From Sphingobium sp. AP49 (GTDB taxonomy: Bacteria > Pseudomonadota > Alphaproteobacteria > Sphingomonadales > Sphingomonadaceae): a stretch of 64,000 nucleotides of DNA. The position numbers and the translations under genes were made by a program. A model generated the notes under the pieces. That model was given only the letters and a program-made list of their open reading frames with translations, searched no databases and was not told where the DNA came from. Shown in pieces: positions 43,506-51,764 of the stretch (position 1 is the first letter of the stretch; each line of letters begins with the position of its first letter). Where the stretch lies: NCBI RefSeq assembly GCF_000281715.2, contig NZ_CP124576.1:441501-505500 (forward strand), given 5' to 3'.

Positions 43506-43916
43506 TCAGGCGTTGACGGCGACCAGAAGACACTGTTCCTGACCCAAAGCTGCTTCGTCCGACATTGTTACGATGCCCTGCCACCACTCGATGGCCGGAC
43601 TGCGGAACATGGCAAGGCTACCCGTTCTGGGGCGCGCATTCCAATGCACGCCGTCAAACGCATAACGCCAATAGGAATCGCAGTTAAGCGGTACATGCCA
43701 GAATGCAGGCTCTTCGTTCGCGCTGTCTGCGTGCAGAATACGAAGTTCGCTCGGCACATCTCGACGGCTGCCATCGGGAAAGCGAACCTCAATCGTCACG
43801 CGCAAGCCTCCAAAATCCTGCAACGAGTGCAGTAGTCCTCGCAAAACACCTTGCTGTGCAACGGGTTCACGCTGCGGGAAGAAAATCTCCACATCATGTG
43901 GATCAGCCCAGCACAT
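43506..43916 (-). CDS. Hypothetical protein
   Basis: Protein of 136 residues with no family that I recognise. It has aromatic-rich soluble stretches (FPDGSRRDVPSELRILHADSANEEPAFWHVPLNCDSYWRYAFDGVHWN and SPAIEWWQGIVTMSDEAALGQ), no membrane segment and no signal peptide. The first 40 residues are less typical, so an internal start is possible. It is alone between the amidohydrolase and the OMP gene. Confidence 0.5.
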   Translation of the reverse strand: MCWADPHDVEIFFPQREPVAQQGVLRGLLHSLQDFGGLRVTIEVRFPDGSRRDVPSELRILHADSANEEPAFWHVPLNCDSYWRYAFDGVHWNARPRTGSLAMFRSPAIEWWQGIVTMSDEAALGQEQCLLVAVNA

Positions 43917-44083
43917 TCTGGCTCAATGGGAGAACGGGCCCGCTGTAGTTGCCCGCTCTACCCCATGGCAGCGCCCATCTTCCACTCAAGGCGCATGCGG
44001 CCCACAAGCGGCTATGCGATCAGCCTTTGCGTCCTGGGGGAAGGCCATGTGTTACTCCTTCCCCTGGAACTGTGTGGTAATTT

Positions 44084-44638
44084 TCAGAAGTGGAAAATGA
44101 CGCCAGCCATGGGACGGAAACTGTCCCAATCATAGGTGTCGACCTGCACGCGCAGGCGCACGCCGCTGCTGCCAGTGACACCGCCGAGGCCGATCTCCTT
44201 TGGCCCCACTTCGACACCCGCACCGTACATCCAGTCCTTCTCGTCGGGCCAGCCGCCTTTGCCATTAACCCACTGATAGCCGGCCGAGGCGTAGATCAAA
44301 CCGCTCTCGCCTGCGCGGGCGCCTACACGGCCCTTCACGCCATATTCCCAGTCGATGTCGCTAAAGCCCTTCGAGGCGTTTCCTTCCACCCCGACGAACA
44401 CAGGCCCGAGCGGCACATTCACGCCCGCGATGCCGCTGATCAGGGCGCCGTTCATGATCGTCTCGCCCGGAACGCTGCCGAACTCGGTGCCGCGGTCGAA
44501 AGTGTGATAACCGCCGAGAATGCCGACATAGGGTTCGATACCGAAGGCTTTGCTGCCATCGGGTGCGGTGTCGTCCTGGGCCATGGCAGCAGTCGGCAGT
44601 GCCAGGCAGCCCAGCAATGAGAGAATGTTCTTCTTCAT
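44084..44638 (-). CDS. Outer-membrane beta-barrel protein
   Basis: Small porin-like barrel of 184 residues with an N-terminal signal peptide (MKKNILSLLGCLALPTAAMAQ), alternating strands (PYVGILGGYHTFDRG, GVNVPLGPVFVGVEGNASKGF, GVKGRVGARAGESGLIYASAGYQWVNG) and a terminal aromatic residue (GVIFHF), the usual signal for BAM-dependent outer-membrane insertion. Opacity-protein/OmpA-like fold is likely; the exact role is unknown. An AT-rich region lies upstream. Confidence 0.9.
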   Translation of the reverse strand: MKKNILSLLGCLALPTAAMAQDDTAPDGSKAFGIEPYVGILGGYHTFDRGTEFGSVPGETIMNGALISGIAGVNVPLGPVFVGVEGNASKGFSDIDWEYGVKGRVGARAGESGLIYASAGYQWVNGKGGWPDEKDWMYGAGVEVGPKEIGLGGVTGSSGVRLRVQVDTYDWDSFRPMAGVIFHF

Positions 44639-45043
44639 GATGTACGTCCCTGTTTGATTATTTCCACGAGGCTCAAACTAAATGGCATGCACCGGGGTTG
44701 CCGCATGCGAAAACAATAATGCTGATGTTGCAATTTTGACACTACCAGAGCGCCATAGCCAAGGTCTATTGAGGCAGAAGGCATAGATGGTAGAGCTTTC
44801 GAAATATTTATTTCGATATCGTCATGGATTTTGTGGTGAAATTTTTATGAGGCCGACCGCCGCAACATGATGGCCTTGCGTTTTAACTTGGATTAAATTT
44901 CTTGTTTTGTGATCGTGAGATGTTTTTCCGCCTCCGTCAGTTCATGGTGAGTGTTGACGCGAGCCGGGCGCATCGCTGCCCGCAGGTGAGCCAGTGGCAA
45001 TGTGCCCAGTATTTTCAGGCATTTTCATGCTAGTGGCGCCGCG
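44639..45043. other. AT-rich intergenic region between divergent genes
   Basis: About 400 bases, clearly more AT-rich than the rest of the window (for example 44790-44930), between the OMP and GGDEF genes. It must hold both promoters; no EcfG pattern is visible. No gene is supported. Confidence 0.5.
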
Positions 45044-46804
45044 ATGAATGCGCGGATCCTGACCAGGGTACTATCCCGACATAGGCTCGCGATTAGCTGC
45101 GCCATGCTCTCGATCGCACTGCTGATCCTGGGCGGGGCACAGCCTGCGCGCGCAGAATTGCTACGCATTGGCGATCCCCTATGTCACGCAGTGAGCCGGT
45201 CGATTGCCCCTGACGACACTCGCCCATCCCATTTTGCCTGTACTGGTAATCCTGATGGCTATCAGAAGGGCACATTGTGGCTCCATGCCGCGTTGCCCCA
45301 AGGCTCGCGCGATCATGAGGATCTGTCCCTGATCATCCACAGCTCTCGATTTGATCGACTGGTCGTGCGCTTCATCTATCGTGACGGTGCAGTCGAGCAG
45401 CAAAATGTTCGGAGCGGCAATTTCGGAACCTATTGGAGAGCTGGAGGCCAACTCGCGTTTCGCGCGCCCTATCGCGACGTTCCTGTCGTGGCCTTCACCT
45501 TGAGATTTGACAAAGTGGCAAGCGCGCATCTCCTGCGGATGAGGCTTGTCGAGCGCGGTGAAGAAGCCACCCAGACCACTGGCTTGGCTACCTTGACCGG
45601 TGCTGCGCTCGTTCTGTTGATTGTGGGCGCGATTTATAACGCCTCACTGGCTTTTGCCGTCCGTCGGCAACATGCAGGCTGGCAGGCTGCATGGGCATGT
45701 TGCATGGTCATATGGGGAGCGTGCTGGTCGCAACTTCATCTGTTCTTCTTTCCCTCCATGGCTGGCGCCGTATCGGCGCAAATCTGCACTGGTCTCTCTT
45801 GTCTCGCCATCACGCTCGCCACTTTGAGCGCCGTCACTGCTCTCGAAAAACGGCTTCTCGATGTGTGGTTGAGGCGCACAACCCTGGGCCTAACCGCAAG
45901 CGTTTGCGCATTGGGCGTCCCGCTTTCGCTGATGCGTTCCGGGCCGTTCGACATGCTCGGTAATCTGCTGGGGTTTCTGGTACTGGCCAATCTGACGGCT
46001 GTCGCATCTTGTATCGGCCAGGCATGGCGACGTGGCAGCAGCGCGGCGCGGAGCCTGGGTGGGGCTTGGGCACTGCCAATGATCGTCCTTGCATCGACAA
46101 GTTTCTTCGATGCAGACGCCATGTTCTGGGGCGGTGGGTCGCAAATTCTCGTCCTGTTCGCAACGGCTTGGCAAACATTGTGGCTCTCGGCTGCCGCTTC
46201 GCGTGCTCATGCCCGGCTGCGGATGGAACGAGACGTCGCGCGGCGCGCAGAGGCTAAGGCCCATGAGCTCGCCCGCCGTGACGTTCTGACAGGGCTGCCA
46301 AACCGACGGGGGTTCATGGAAAGAACCGGCAGGATGCTTGAAGGCTTGCCTGTGTCAGGCGCGCTGGTTGCCATGCTATTGATCGACGTCGATTGGTTCA
46401 AGTCGATCAACGATGTTTATGGACATGAAGCCGGCGATCACGTTCTGGCAGCTGTTGGCCGATGCATCGCCCAACATGAAGATTCCTCCTGTGCCGTATG
46501 TCGCCTGGGCGGGGAGGAATTTGCGATGATGGTCACAGGACCCGAAGTTGGGAACATCGAGCGATTTTCAGAAACCCTGCGCGGAACCTTGGGCAATCTG
46601 AGCCACGGCGACATCATCGGCAATCGCATGGTGACGGTGAGTATCGGCGTGACGGCCTCGGCATCCCGCGCTGACTTTGGCACGCTATACCGGCTGGCAG
46701 ACGAGGCGCTTTACGACGCCAAACGTGGGGGGCGCGATCAGATCGCAATTCGCCTGGGTGAGAGGGAGGGCGCTCGCCAGAATGACAGACCGCTTTTCGC
46801 CTGA
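45044..46804 (+). CDS. Membrane diguanylate cyclase (7TM sensor-GGDEF)
   Basis: Cyclic-di-GMP synthase of 586 residues. A signal segment (LAISCAMLSIALLILGGAQPARA) and a periplasmic domain of the 7TMR-DISM type (about 35-180) come first. Then about seven membrane helices (about 185-380), and a C-terminal GGDEF domain with the active-site motif RLGGEEFAMMV at about 488 and DVLTGLPNRRGFMERTG, LIDVDWFKSINDVYGHEAGD before it. The RxxD inhibitory site is not seen. The start is set at ATG 45044; a GTG at 45002 is possible. Confidence 0.93.
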   Translation: MNARILTRVLSRHRLAISCAMLSIALLILGGAQPARAELLRIGDPLCHAVSRSIAPDDTRPSHFACTGNPDGYQKGTLWLHAALPQGSRDHEDLSLIIHSSRFDRLVVRFIYRDGAVEQQNVRSGNFGTYWRAGGQLAFRAPYRDVPVVAFTLRFDKVASAHLLRMRLVERGEEATQTTGLATLTGAALVLLIVGAIYNASLAFAVRRQHAGWQAAWACCMVIWGACWSQLHLFFFPSMAGAVSAQICTGLSCLAITLATLSAVTALEKRLLDVWLRRTTLGLTASVCALGVPLSLMRSGPFDMLGNLLGFLVLANLTAVASCIGQAWRRGSSAARSLGGAWALPMIVLASTSFFDADAMFWGGGSQILVLFATAWQTLWLSAAASRAHARLRMERDVARRAEAKAHELARRDVLTGLPNRRGFMERTGRMLEGLPVSGALVAMLLIDVDWFKSINDVYGHEAGDHVLAAVGRCIAQHEDSSCAVCRLGGEEFAMMVTGPEVGNIERFSETLRGTLGNLSHGDIIGNRMVTVSIGVTASASRADFGTLYRLADEALYDAKRGGRDQIAIRLGEREGARQNDRPLFA

Positions 46805-46882
46805 CATGGTTGCAGCGGGCTGAGGTGCTCCGGCCCTGTAACGCCTCGCCTTCGACGGATGCGCCGGACCGGCGACCATATT

Positions 46883-47092
46883 TCAGAACAGAGGCTTGCC
46901 CGCGTCGAAGTTCCACATTCGAGGCCGGTTCGAAGCATCGCGCTGCTCGCGTGCGCCGCCACCAGCACGGCGCCGCATTTCTGCAAAAATTATCTCGTCG
47001 TCACTGGTATAGCGCTCGCTTTGAATGAGAAGAAGCGCTTCCATCAGGTCCTCCTCATCCCATTGCCGAACCGAACCTATTTCATGCGACAT
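46883..47092 (-). CDS. Small hypothetical protein
   Basis: Protein of 69 residues: MSHEIGSVRQWDEEDLMEALLLIQSERYTSDDEIIFAEMRRRAGGGAREQRDASNRPRMWNFDAGKPLF. It has protein-like composition, an acidic helix then a basic stretch, but no family is recognised and the ribosome site is weak. It lies between the diguanylate cyclase and GST genes. Confidence 0.4.
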   Translation of the reverse strand: MSHEIGSVRQWDEEDLMEALLLIQSERYTSDDEIIFAEMRRRAGGGAREQRDASNRPRMWNFDAGKPLF

Positions 47093-47347
47093 CCGTCCCA
47101 AGCTCCCTGCGCAACTACACCATCATTGGCGGCGAAGATCTTCTTTCGGGCTATGATCCTCATCGAAACTTCGGTTTCATCGCCTGAGCTGGCCCTCAAA
47201 ACTGCTGGTGGCCGCTGCCATTGCAGAACGCTAACTCCAACACTGTGTTCCTGTGCATCGCTATAGCCCGACGCATGCCAGCATAATTTCAATCGCAACC
47301 AATTTGGCCAGGAGAACCTTTTGCAGAGGCACTGACGTAAAGGATAG

Positions 47348-48076
47348 ATGATGGTGGCGAAGGATTTCGAGCTCTATTATTGGCCGTTGCCATTCCGCGG
47401 ACAGTTCATCCGGGCCGCGCTCGCCTTTGCGGGGAAGAGCTGGAACGAACATAATGAGGATGAGATCGCCGCGCTGATGAAAATGGCTCCGGAGGGTCAG
47501 CCTGCGCCCTTCATGGGGCCCCCCCTCCTCATCGACAATGAGACGGGCTTTGCCCTGTCTCAGATGCCAGCAATCTTGGTCTATTTGGCAGAACGGCTTG
47601 CCCTTGTGCATGGCGGTACCCGCGAACGCGCTTTGACGGCCAAGCTCGTCAATGACGCGAATGATATCATTGACGAACTGACGCTGGATGGCGGCCGGCA
47701 GATGTGGACGGAGGATCGATGGGCCAGCTTTATCCCTCGGCTGGAAAAATGGATGCACATCTGGGAGGCTTTCGGCACGAGCAACGGCCTGGAAGGTGGA
47801 AAGGGTTTCATGCTCGGCACCGCAAAGCCGGATCTGGCCGATATCGTGACAGTGACGTTATGGGGCACCATGGCCAGCCGCTTCGGCGCGATCGCTGCCA
47901 TGCTCGCAGAACATGCGCCTGCAACAATGGACCTGGTCCAGCGTCTGCGCGCTCAACCTGCCTTGGCGACACTCGAGGCAAAGAGCGTGAAGCGCTATGG
48001 CGACGCCTATTGCGGCGGAGAAATCGAGAAGTCTCTGCGCGCAGTTCTGCCTGCCGGCGACGGTTCTCCTGCTTGA
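47348..48076 (+). CDS. Glutathione S-transferase-like protein
   Basis: Protein of about 241 residues with a thioredoxin-fold N-terminal GST domain (KDFELYYWPLPFRGQFIRAALAFAGKSWNE, PPLLIDNETGFALSQMPAILVYLAERL) and an all-helical C-terminal domain (RLEKWMHIWEAFGTSNGLEGGKGFMLGTAKPDLADIVTVTLWGTMA). ATG at 47348 or 47351. Its last codons coincide with a rearrangement junction: a truncated fadE fragment on the other strand begins within the final bases of this gene. Confidence 0.9.
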   Translation: MMVAKDFELYYWPLPFRGQFIRAALAFAGKSWNEHNEDEIAALMKMAPEGQPAPFMGPPLLIDNETGFALSQMPAILVYLAERLALVHGGTRERALTAKLVNDANDIIDELTLDGGRQMWTEDRWASFIPRLEKWMHIWEAFGTSNGLEGGKGFMLGTAKPDLADIVTVTLWGTMASRFGAIAAMLAEHAPATMDLVQRLRAQPALATLEAKSVKRYGDAYCGGEIEKSLRAVLPAGDGSPA

Positions 48077-48398
48077 GATAGTCCCAGGCTTCCTGCGACA
48101 GGTCGTGCGTTTCCCAGGTCATGCGCCAGTCGTCGATCATGCCGCACAGCTGTTCGACAGGACCATTCATGAAGGCCTGCTCCGCGTCGGTCAGCCGGGC
48201 GGGCGGCACGGCAAGGAGCTGATTCCAATCCGGATCGGTAAAGAGGGCCGCGTCCCACCAGCTGTTGCCGGCCTCGATCGCTTCGCTCTCCGTGGCGGAA
48301 AGGGCGGGCAGGGCTGCCTCGACGAGGGAGAAGATCGGGCGGGCCAGGATTTCACGGCGGGCGTTGGCAAGCATCATCTCTGTCCTTGCTCGCCCCAT
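48066..48398 (-). pseudogene. Acyl-CoA dehydrogenase (FadE type) fragment
   Basis: The frame from MGRARTEMMLANARREILARP to DLSQEAWDYLKQE matches a stretch near the N-terminus of long bacterial acyl-CoA dehydrogenases of the FadE type (PIFSLVEAALPALSATESEAIEAGNSWWDAALF, DPDWNQLLAVPPARLTDAEQAFMNGPVEQLCGMIDDWRMTWE). After KQE the reading frame enters DNA antisense to the GST gene, so all of the catalytic domain is missing. The family is normally about 800 residues; about 110 remain. A remnant of an original gene interrupted at about 48066. Confidence 0.8.
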
Positions 48399-48632
48399 GG
48401 AAGCCCCCGCACATGATCCGTCGCGACCGGAAGCCTCGCCTGAAAGTCAGCCGCAATATGCCCGCAACCCAACAGCAGGTCCGGTAGCATGCGCTATGAA
48501 GCGCTCTACGGACAAAGAGGGACCTTTGCCTTGTTGACGACCGCCCGCAAGGATCAGGCTAGCTTGTCGCCAATCCACCTTGCCAGTGCGTCCTTTGCGA
48601 CGGGTTTGGTGTCGAGTGCGATGTCGGTCACG

Positions 48633-48860
48633 TCAATTTGGCGTCGACGTTGGTTGCGAACTATTGTCGCTATTCACCTCGTCTGCGCCGGTTTGGTCGG
48701 CCCTGAAATAGCCGATCGCAACAACGATAAGCAGAACCGCGATGACCAGCGCCAGGCTTGTCACGAGGATGGATCGGGTCACGGTCGTTCGCGATCCGCT
48801 GCGCGCCTCGACTTTCGAAAGGTGGGTTACCGTTTCGCCGTCTTCCTGTCGTTTCTCCAT
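48633..48860 (-). CDS. Small membrane protein, end of the PQQ-dehydrogenase operon
   Basis: Protein of 75 residues: a soluble N-terminal part (MEKRQEDGETVTHLSKVEARSGSRTTVTRS), one membrane helix (ILVTSLALVIAVLLIVVAIGYF) and a polar tail. It begins 29 bases after the stop of the sugar dehydrogenase gene in the same direction, so it is likely in one operon. Function unknown. Confidence 0.75.
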   Translation of the reverse strand: MEKRQEDGETVTHLSKVEARSGSRTTVTRSILVTSLALVIAVLLIVVAIGYFRADQTGADEVNSDNSSQPTSTPN

Positions 48861-48889
48861 ATTCTCTCTCCTTGCCCCTTTGTCTCACC

Positions 48890-50185
48890 TCAGCGGCGGG
48901 TCGGGGCTATCCGCCAGATGCTGTTGGACAGATCATCCGCGACTAGCAGCGCGCCATGAACCGGATCATAGCTAACGCCCACCGGACGTCCGCGTGCATG
49001 TCCATCCTTGATGAACCCGGTCAGAAAGTCCTGGGGCTTGCCGGTCGGGCGGCCATTGGCGAAGGGGATGAAGACCACCTTGTAGCCGGCCAGATCCTGC
49101 CTGTTCCAGCTGCCATGCTGCCCGACGAAGGCGCCCTGCGCATAGGCCGGGCCAAGATCTGGTCCGGTTGCGAAACTGATGCCGAGTGCCGCGACATGGG
49201 ATCCCAGGGCATAATCGGGTCGGATCGCGCGTCGCACCATATCGGGCTGCTGCGGACGCACGCGCGGGTCAACATTCTGTCCCCAATAGCTGTAAGGCCA
49301 GCCATAAAAGGCCCCTGGGCGAACCGCGGTCATATAATCGGGCACCAGTTGCGGTCCGAGCTCGTCGCGCTCGTTCACCACGGCCCAGAGCCGGCGCGTC
49401 TGCGGCTCCACAGCAAGCGCTGTCGGATTACGGATGCCGGAGGCATAGGTGCGATGCATGCCGGACCGGCGATCAACTTCCCAGATGACGGCGCGATCTT
49501 CCTCCACCGCCATGCCGCGTTCGCCGACATTGCTGTTGGAACCGATACCGACATAGAGCTTTGATCCGTCCGGGCCGGCTGCCAGCGACTTGGTCCAGTG
49601 ATGATTTATGCGCGAGGGCAATTTGGTCACCTCGACGCCGGGCGTGGTGATGCGCGTTTCGCCTTCGCGATAGGGAAAGCGTAGCAGCGCGTCCTGTGTC
49701 GCGACATAGAGCTGGCCCTCGACCAGGGCGAGGCCATAGGGCGCATTCAATCCGGTGATGAGCGGACTGCGCAATTCGGCGCGACCATCGCCATCGGCAT
49801 CGCGCAGCAGGGTGACGCGATTGCCGCCCTTGACCGAAGTCTTCCCCATGGCCTTGATATAAGTCGCGATCACATCCTTGGGCCGCAGGGCGGGGGCCGA
49901 TCCCCCTGACCCTTCTGCCACCAGAATGTCGCCATTGGGCAGCACCAGCATCTGGCGCGGAATGGCAAGTCCCGTGGTGAAGGCCGTCACGGTAAAGCCG
50001 GCCGGGGCTGTCGGCTTTTCATTGCCCCAGCCCGCCGGTGTCGCGATTTTCATCGGCGGCAGCAATGTCTGGCGCTGATCGGGCAGGTCCGGCCGCGCGC
50101 CGGTCTGCTCAAGTCCGGGCTGGCTGCGGCCACAGGCGGCAAGGGCCAGAAGACTGGCGCTCAGGATGACGGCGCGCACGGTCAT
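48890..50185 (-). CDS. PQQ-dependent sugar dehydrogenase (sorbosone/aldose type), lipoprotein
   Basis: Periplasmic six-bladed propeller enzyme of 431 residues that oxidises sugars and passes electrons to the respiratory chain. Signal peptide with lipobox LLALAACGRS. Family motifs: PRQMLVLPNGDILVAEGSGG, NAPYGLALVEGQLYVATQDALLRFPY, SRINHHWTKSLAAGPDGSKLYVGIGSN, RNPTALAVEPQTRRLWAVVNERDELG and FVGQHGSWNRQ. Its start overlaps the DUF2231 stop by four bases. The divergent caa3 operon across the promoter region could be its electron acceptor. Confidence 0.92.
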   Translation of the reverse strand: MTVRAVILSASLLALAACGRSQPGLEQTGARPDLPDQRQTLLPPMKIATPAGWGNEKPTAPAGFTVTAFTTGLAIPRQMLVLPNGDILVAEGSGGSAPALRPKDVIATYIKAMGKTSVKGGNRVTLLRDADGDGRAELRSPLITGLNAPYGLALVEGQLYVATQDALLRFPYREGETRITTPGVEVTKLPSRINHHWTKSLAAGPDGSKLYVGIGSNSNVGERGMAVEEDRAVIWEVDRRSGMHRTYASGIRNPTALAVEPQTRRLWAVVNERDELGPQLVPDYMTAVRPGAFYGWPYSYWGQNVDPRVRPQQPDMVRRAIRPDYALGSHVAALGISFATGPDLGPAYAQGAFVGQHGSWNRQDLAGYKVVFIPFANGRPTGKPQDFLTGFIKDGHARGRPVGVSYDPVHGALLVADDLSNSIWRIAPTRR

Positions 50186-50610
50186 GGCCGAACCTCCCGA
50201 TAGCCGGCGAAGGCAATCCAACCGGCGGCAAGGGCAGCCAAGCTGCTGAGGAGGGAGAGGATGAGGCCGTTGGTTCCGACCGAACTCCAGCCATCGCGAC
50301 TATGCTGGAAGGCGTTGATGAGCCCGCAGACCCACATCAGCGCCAGCAACAGCAGATAAAGGCCATGCTGCCGACGTGCCGGCCCTTTGGCGCGCGCCAG
50401 CGCGATCAAGGTCCATAGCAGTACCAGGCCGCCGCCGATCAGCGCGCCGGTGATCAGCCAGGCCGAAAAGTTGCCCCACTGGATTTCGGCGCTGTTGAGA
50501 TAGGTGATGTCCGACAGAAGGGCAGCGGGAAACAGGGCAACCGGCCACGCGAGCAGCAGGCCGTGAAGCGGATGGAGCAGGGGCCGGGTGCGCGGCGGGG
50601 CGCTGGGCAA
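50182..50610 (-). CDS. DUF2231 membrane protein
   Basis: Integral membrane protein of 142 residues with four hydrophobic segments: LHPLHGLLLAWPVALFPAALLSDITYL, FSAWLITGALIGGGLVLLWTLIAL, GLYLLLLALMWVCGLINAF and LSLLSSLAALAAGWIAFAGYREV. This is the DUF2231 arrangement. Often found with heme or cytochrome genes; it may be a redox-linked membrane partner of the PQQ dehydrogenase, with whose gene it overlaps. Confidence 0.9.
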   Translation of the reverse strand: MPSAPPRTRPLLHPLHGLLLAWPVALFPAALLSDITYLNSAEIQWGNFSAWLITGALIGGGLVLLWTLIALARAKGPARRQHGLYLLLLALMWVCGLINAFQHSRDGWSSVGTNGLILSLLSSLAALAAGWIAFAGYREVRP

Positions 50611-50795
50611 GACAGGTCTCCGTGTCGAAGGAAGAAGGATCCCTCGCCAATGCGCCGAATGGCGTTTGGTTTCGCCGACACCGGCAATTCATCCACTTGT
50701 TACGAAACAGAAATGTTTGAACCGGATGTCGCTTCGCGTGTTGCACGGAAGACGCTGCGCATCGGATGCGGCGCGAAAGGGGTGACGCGGGCGCA

Positions 50796-51764
50796 ATGCG
50801 CAATCCATGGTTCTGGAGCATTTCGCTGCTCGGCCTTGGCGCCTGCAATGCGCAGCAGTCGGCCCTCCATGTCTTCGGTGCCGAAGCACGGCAGGTGCGC
50901 GAGATGGCGATCCTGTTGACCATCGGTGCGGCGATCATCCTTTCGATCATGGTCCTTATCTATGTTCGCGCGCTTCGCGCTCCGGAAGGGGCGCTCAGCC
51001 ATCGTGGCGGCATGCGGATCATCTTGTGGCTGGGCGCCATCGGCCCGGCCTTGATCCTTGGCGCGCTGCTTCTCTATGCTTTGCCTGCCATGCGCCCGCG
51101 CGACACGGCGCCTGGCGACCTCACCATTCGGGTCGAGGGCGAGCAATTCTGGTGGCGGGTCGCCTATGGGGCATCACGCGCAGGGCCTGGACTTGTTTCT
51201 GCCAATGAGATCCGCATTCCCGTGGGGCGGACGGCGATCCTTGAACTTGGCGCGCAGGACGTGATCCACAGTTTCTGGATTCCCGGTCTTGCCGGCAAGA
51301 TGGACATGATTCCCGGACGGACCAACCGGCTGGTCGTGCGCGCCGAAAAGGCCGGCCGCTTCCGGGGCGTTTGCGCGGAGTTTTGCGGCCTGTCGCACGC
51401 GCTAATGGCCTTCGACGTGATCGCCATGAGCCCCGCGGATTTCGATGCATGGCTGGCGGGCGCGCGCGGCGCCGGCAAGGGCCTGGTCCCATCGAGGGGC
51501 CAGGCGCTTTTCGATGCGCATGGCTGCGGCGCCTGCCATGCCATCCGGGGAACCGCGCATGATGCGGCAATTGGGCCTGACCTTAGTCGTTTTGGACAGA
51601 GGCGGACGCTGGGGGCCGGGATATTGCCACCGACCACCGCCAATATCGCCGCCTTCATCCGTGCGCCCCAGATCGCAAAGCCAGGCGCGCGCATGCCCGC
51701 CTATCCCCAGCTGTCCGAGCAGGAGGCCATTGCCATTGCCCAGTATCTCAAGGGGCTGAAATGA
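50796..51764 (+). CDS. coxB: Cytochrome c oxidase subunit II with cytochrome c domain (caa3 type)
   Basis: Subunit of 322 residues. Two membrane helices (MAILLTIGAAIILSIMVLIYV and IILWLGAIGPALILGALLLY) are followed by the cupredoxin domain with the CuA site IHSFWIPGLAGKMDMIPG and CAEFCGLSHALM (about 192). A fused c-type cytochrome has heme motif CGACH (about 244) and Met in GARMPAYPQLSE. This is the caa3 layout. The start is the ATG at 50796 (MRNPWFWSISLLGLGACN), which looks like a lipoprotein signal. The stop overlaps the subunit I start by four bases. Confidence 0.95.
   Translation: MRNPWFWSISLLGLGACNAQQSALHVFGAEARQVREMAILLTIGAAIILSIMVLIYVRALRAPEGALSHRGGMRIILWLGAIGPALILGALLLYALPAMRPRDTAPGDLTIRVEGEQFWWRVAYGASRAGPGLVSANEIRIPVGRTAILELGAQDVIHSFWIPGLAGKMDMIPGRTNRLVVRAEKAGRFRGVCAEFCGLSHALMAFDVIAMSPADFDAWLAGARGAGKGLVPSRGQALFDAHGCGACHAIRGTAHDAAIGPDLSRFGQRRTLGAGILPPTTANIAAFIRAPQIAKPGARMPAYPQLSEQEAIAIAQYLKGLK

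Noticed and set aside
47077..47298. Minus-strand frame of 73 codons
   Set aside because: No family match and overlaps the start of another small frame; not protein-like enough.
47310..47340. GAGAACC...CGTAAA upstream of the GST gene as an EcfG promoter
   Set aside because: Spacing is 18 and the -35 is wrong; no support.
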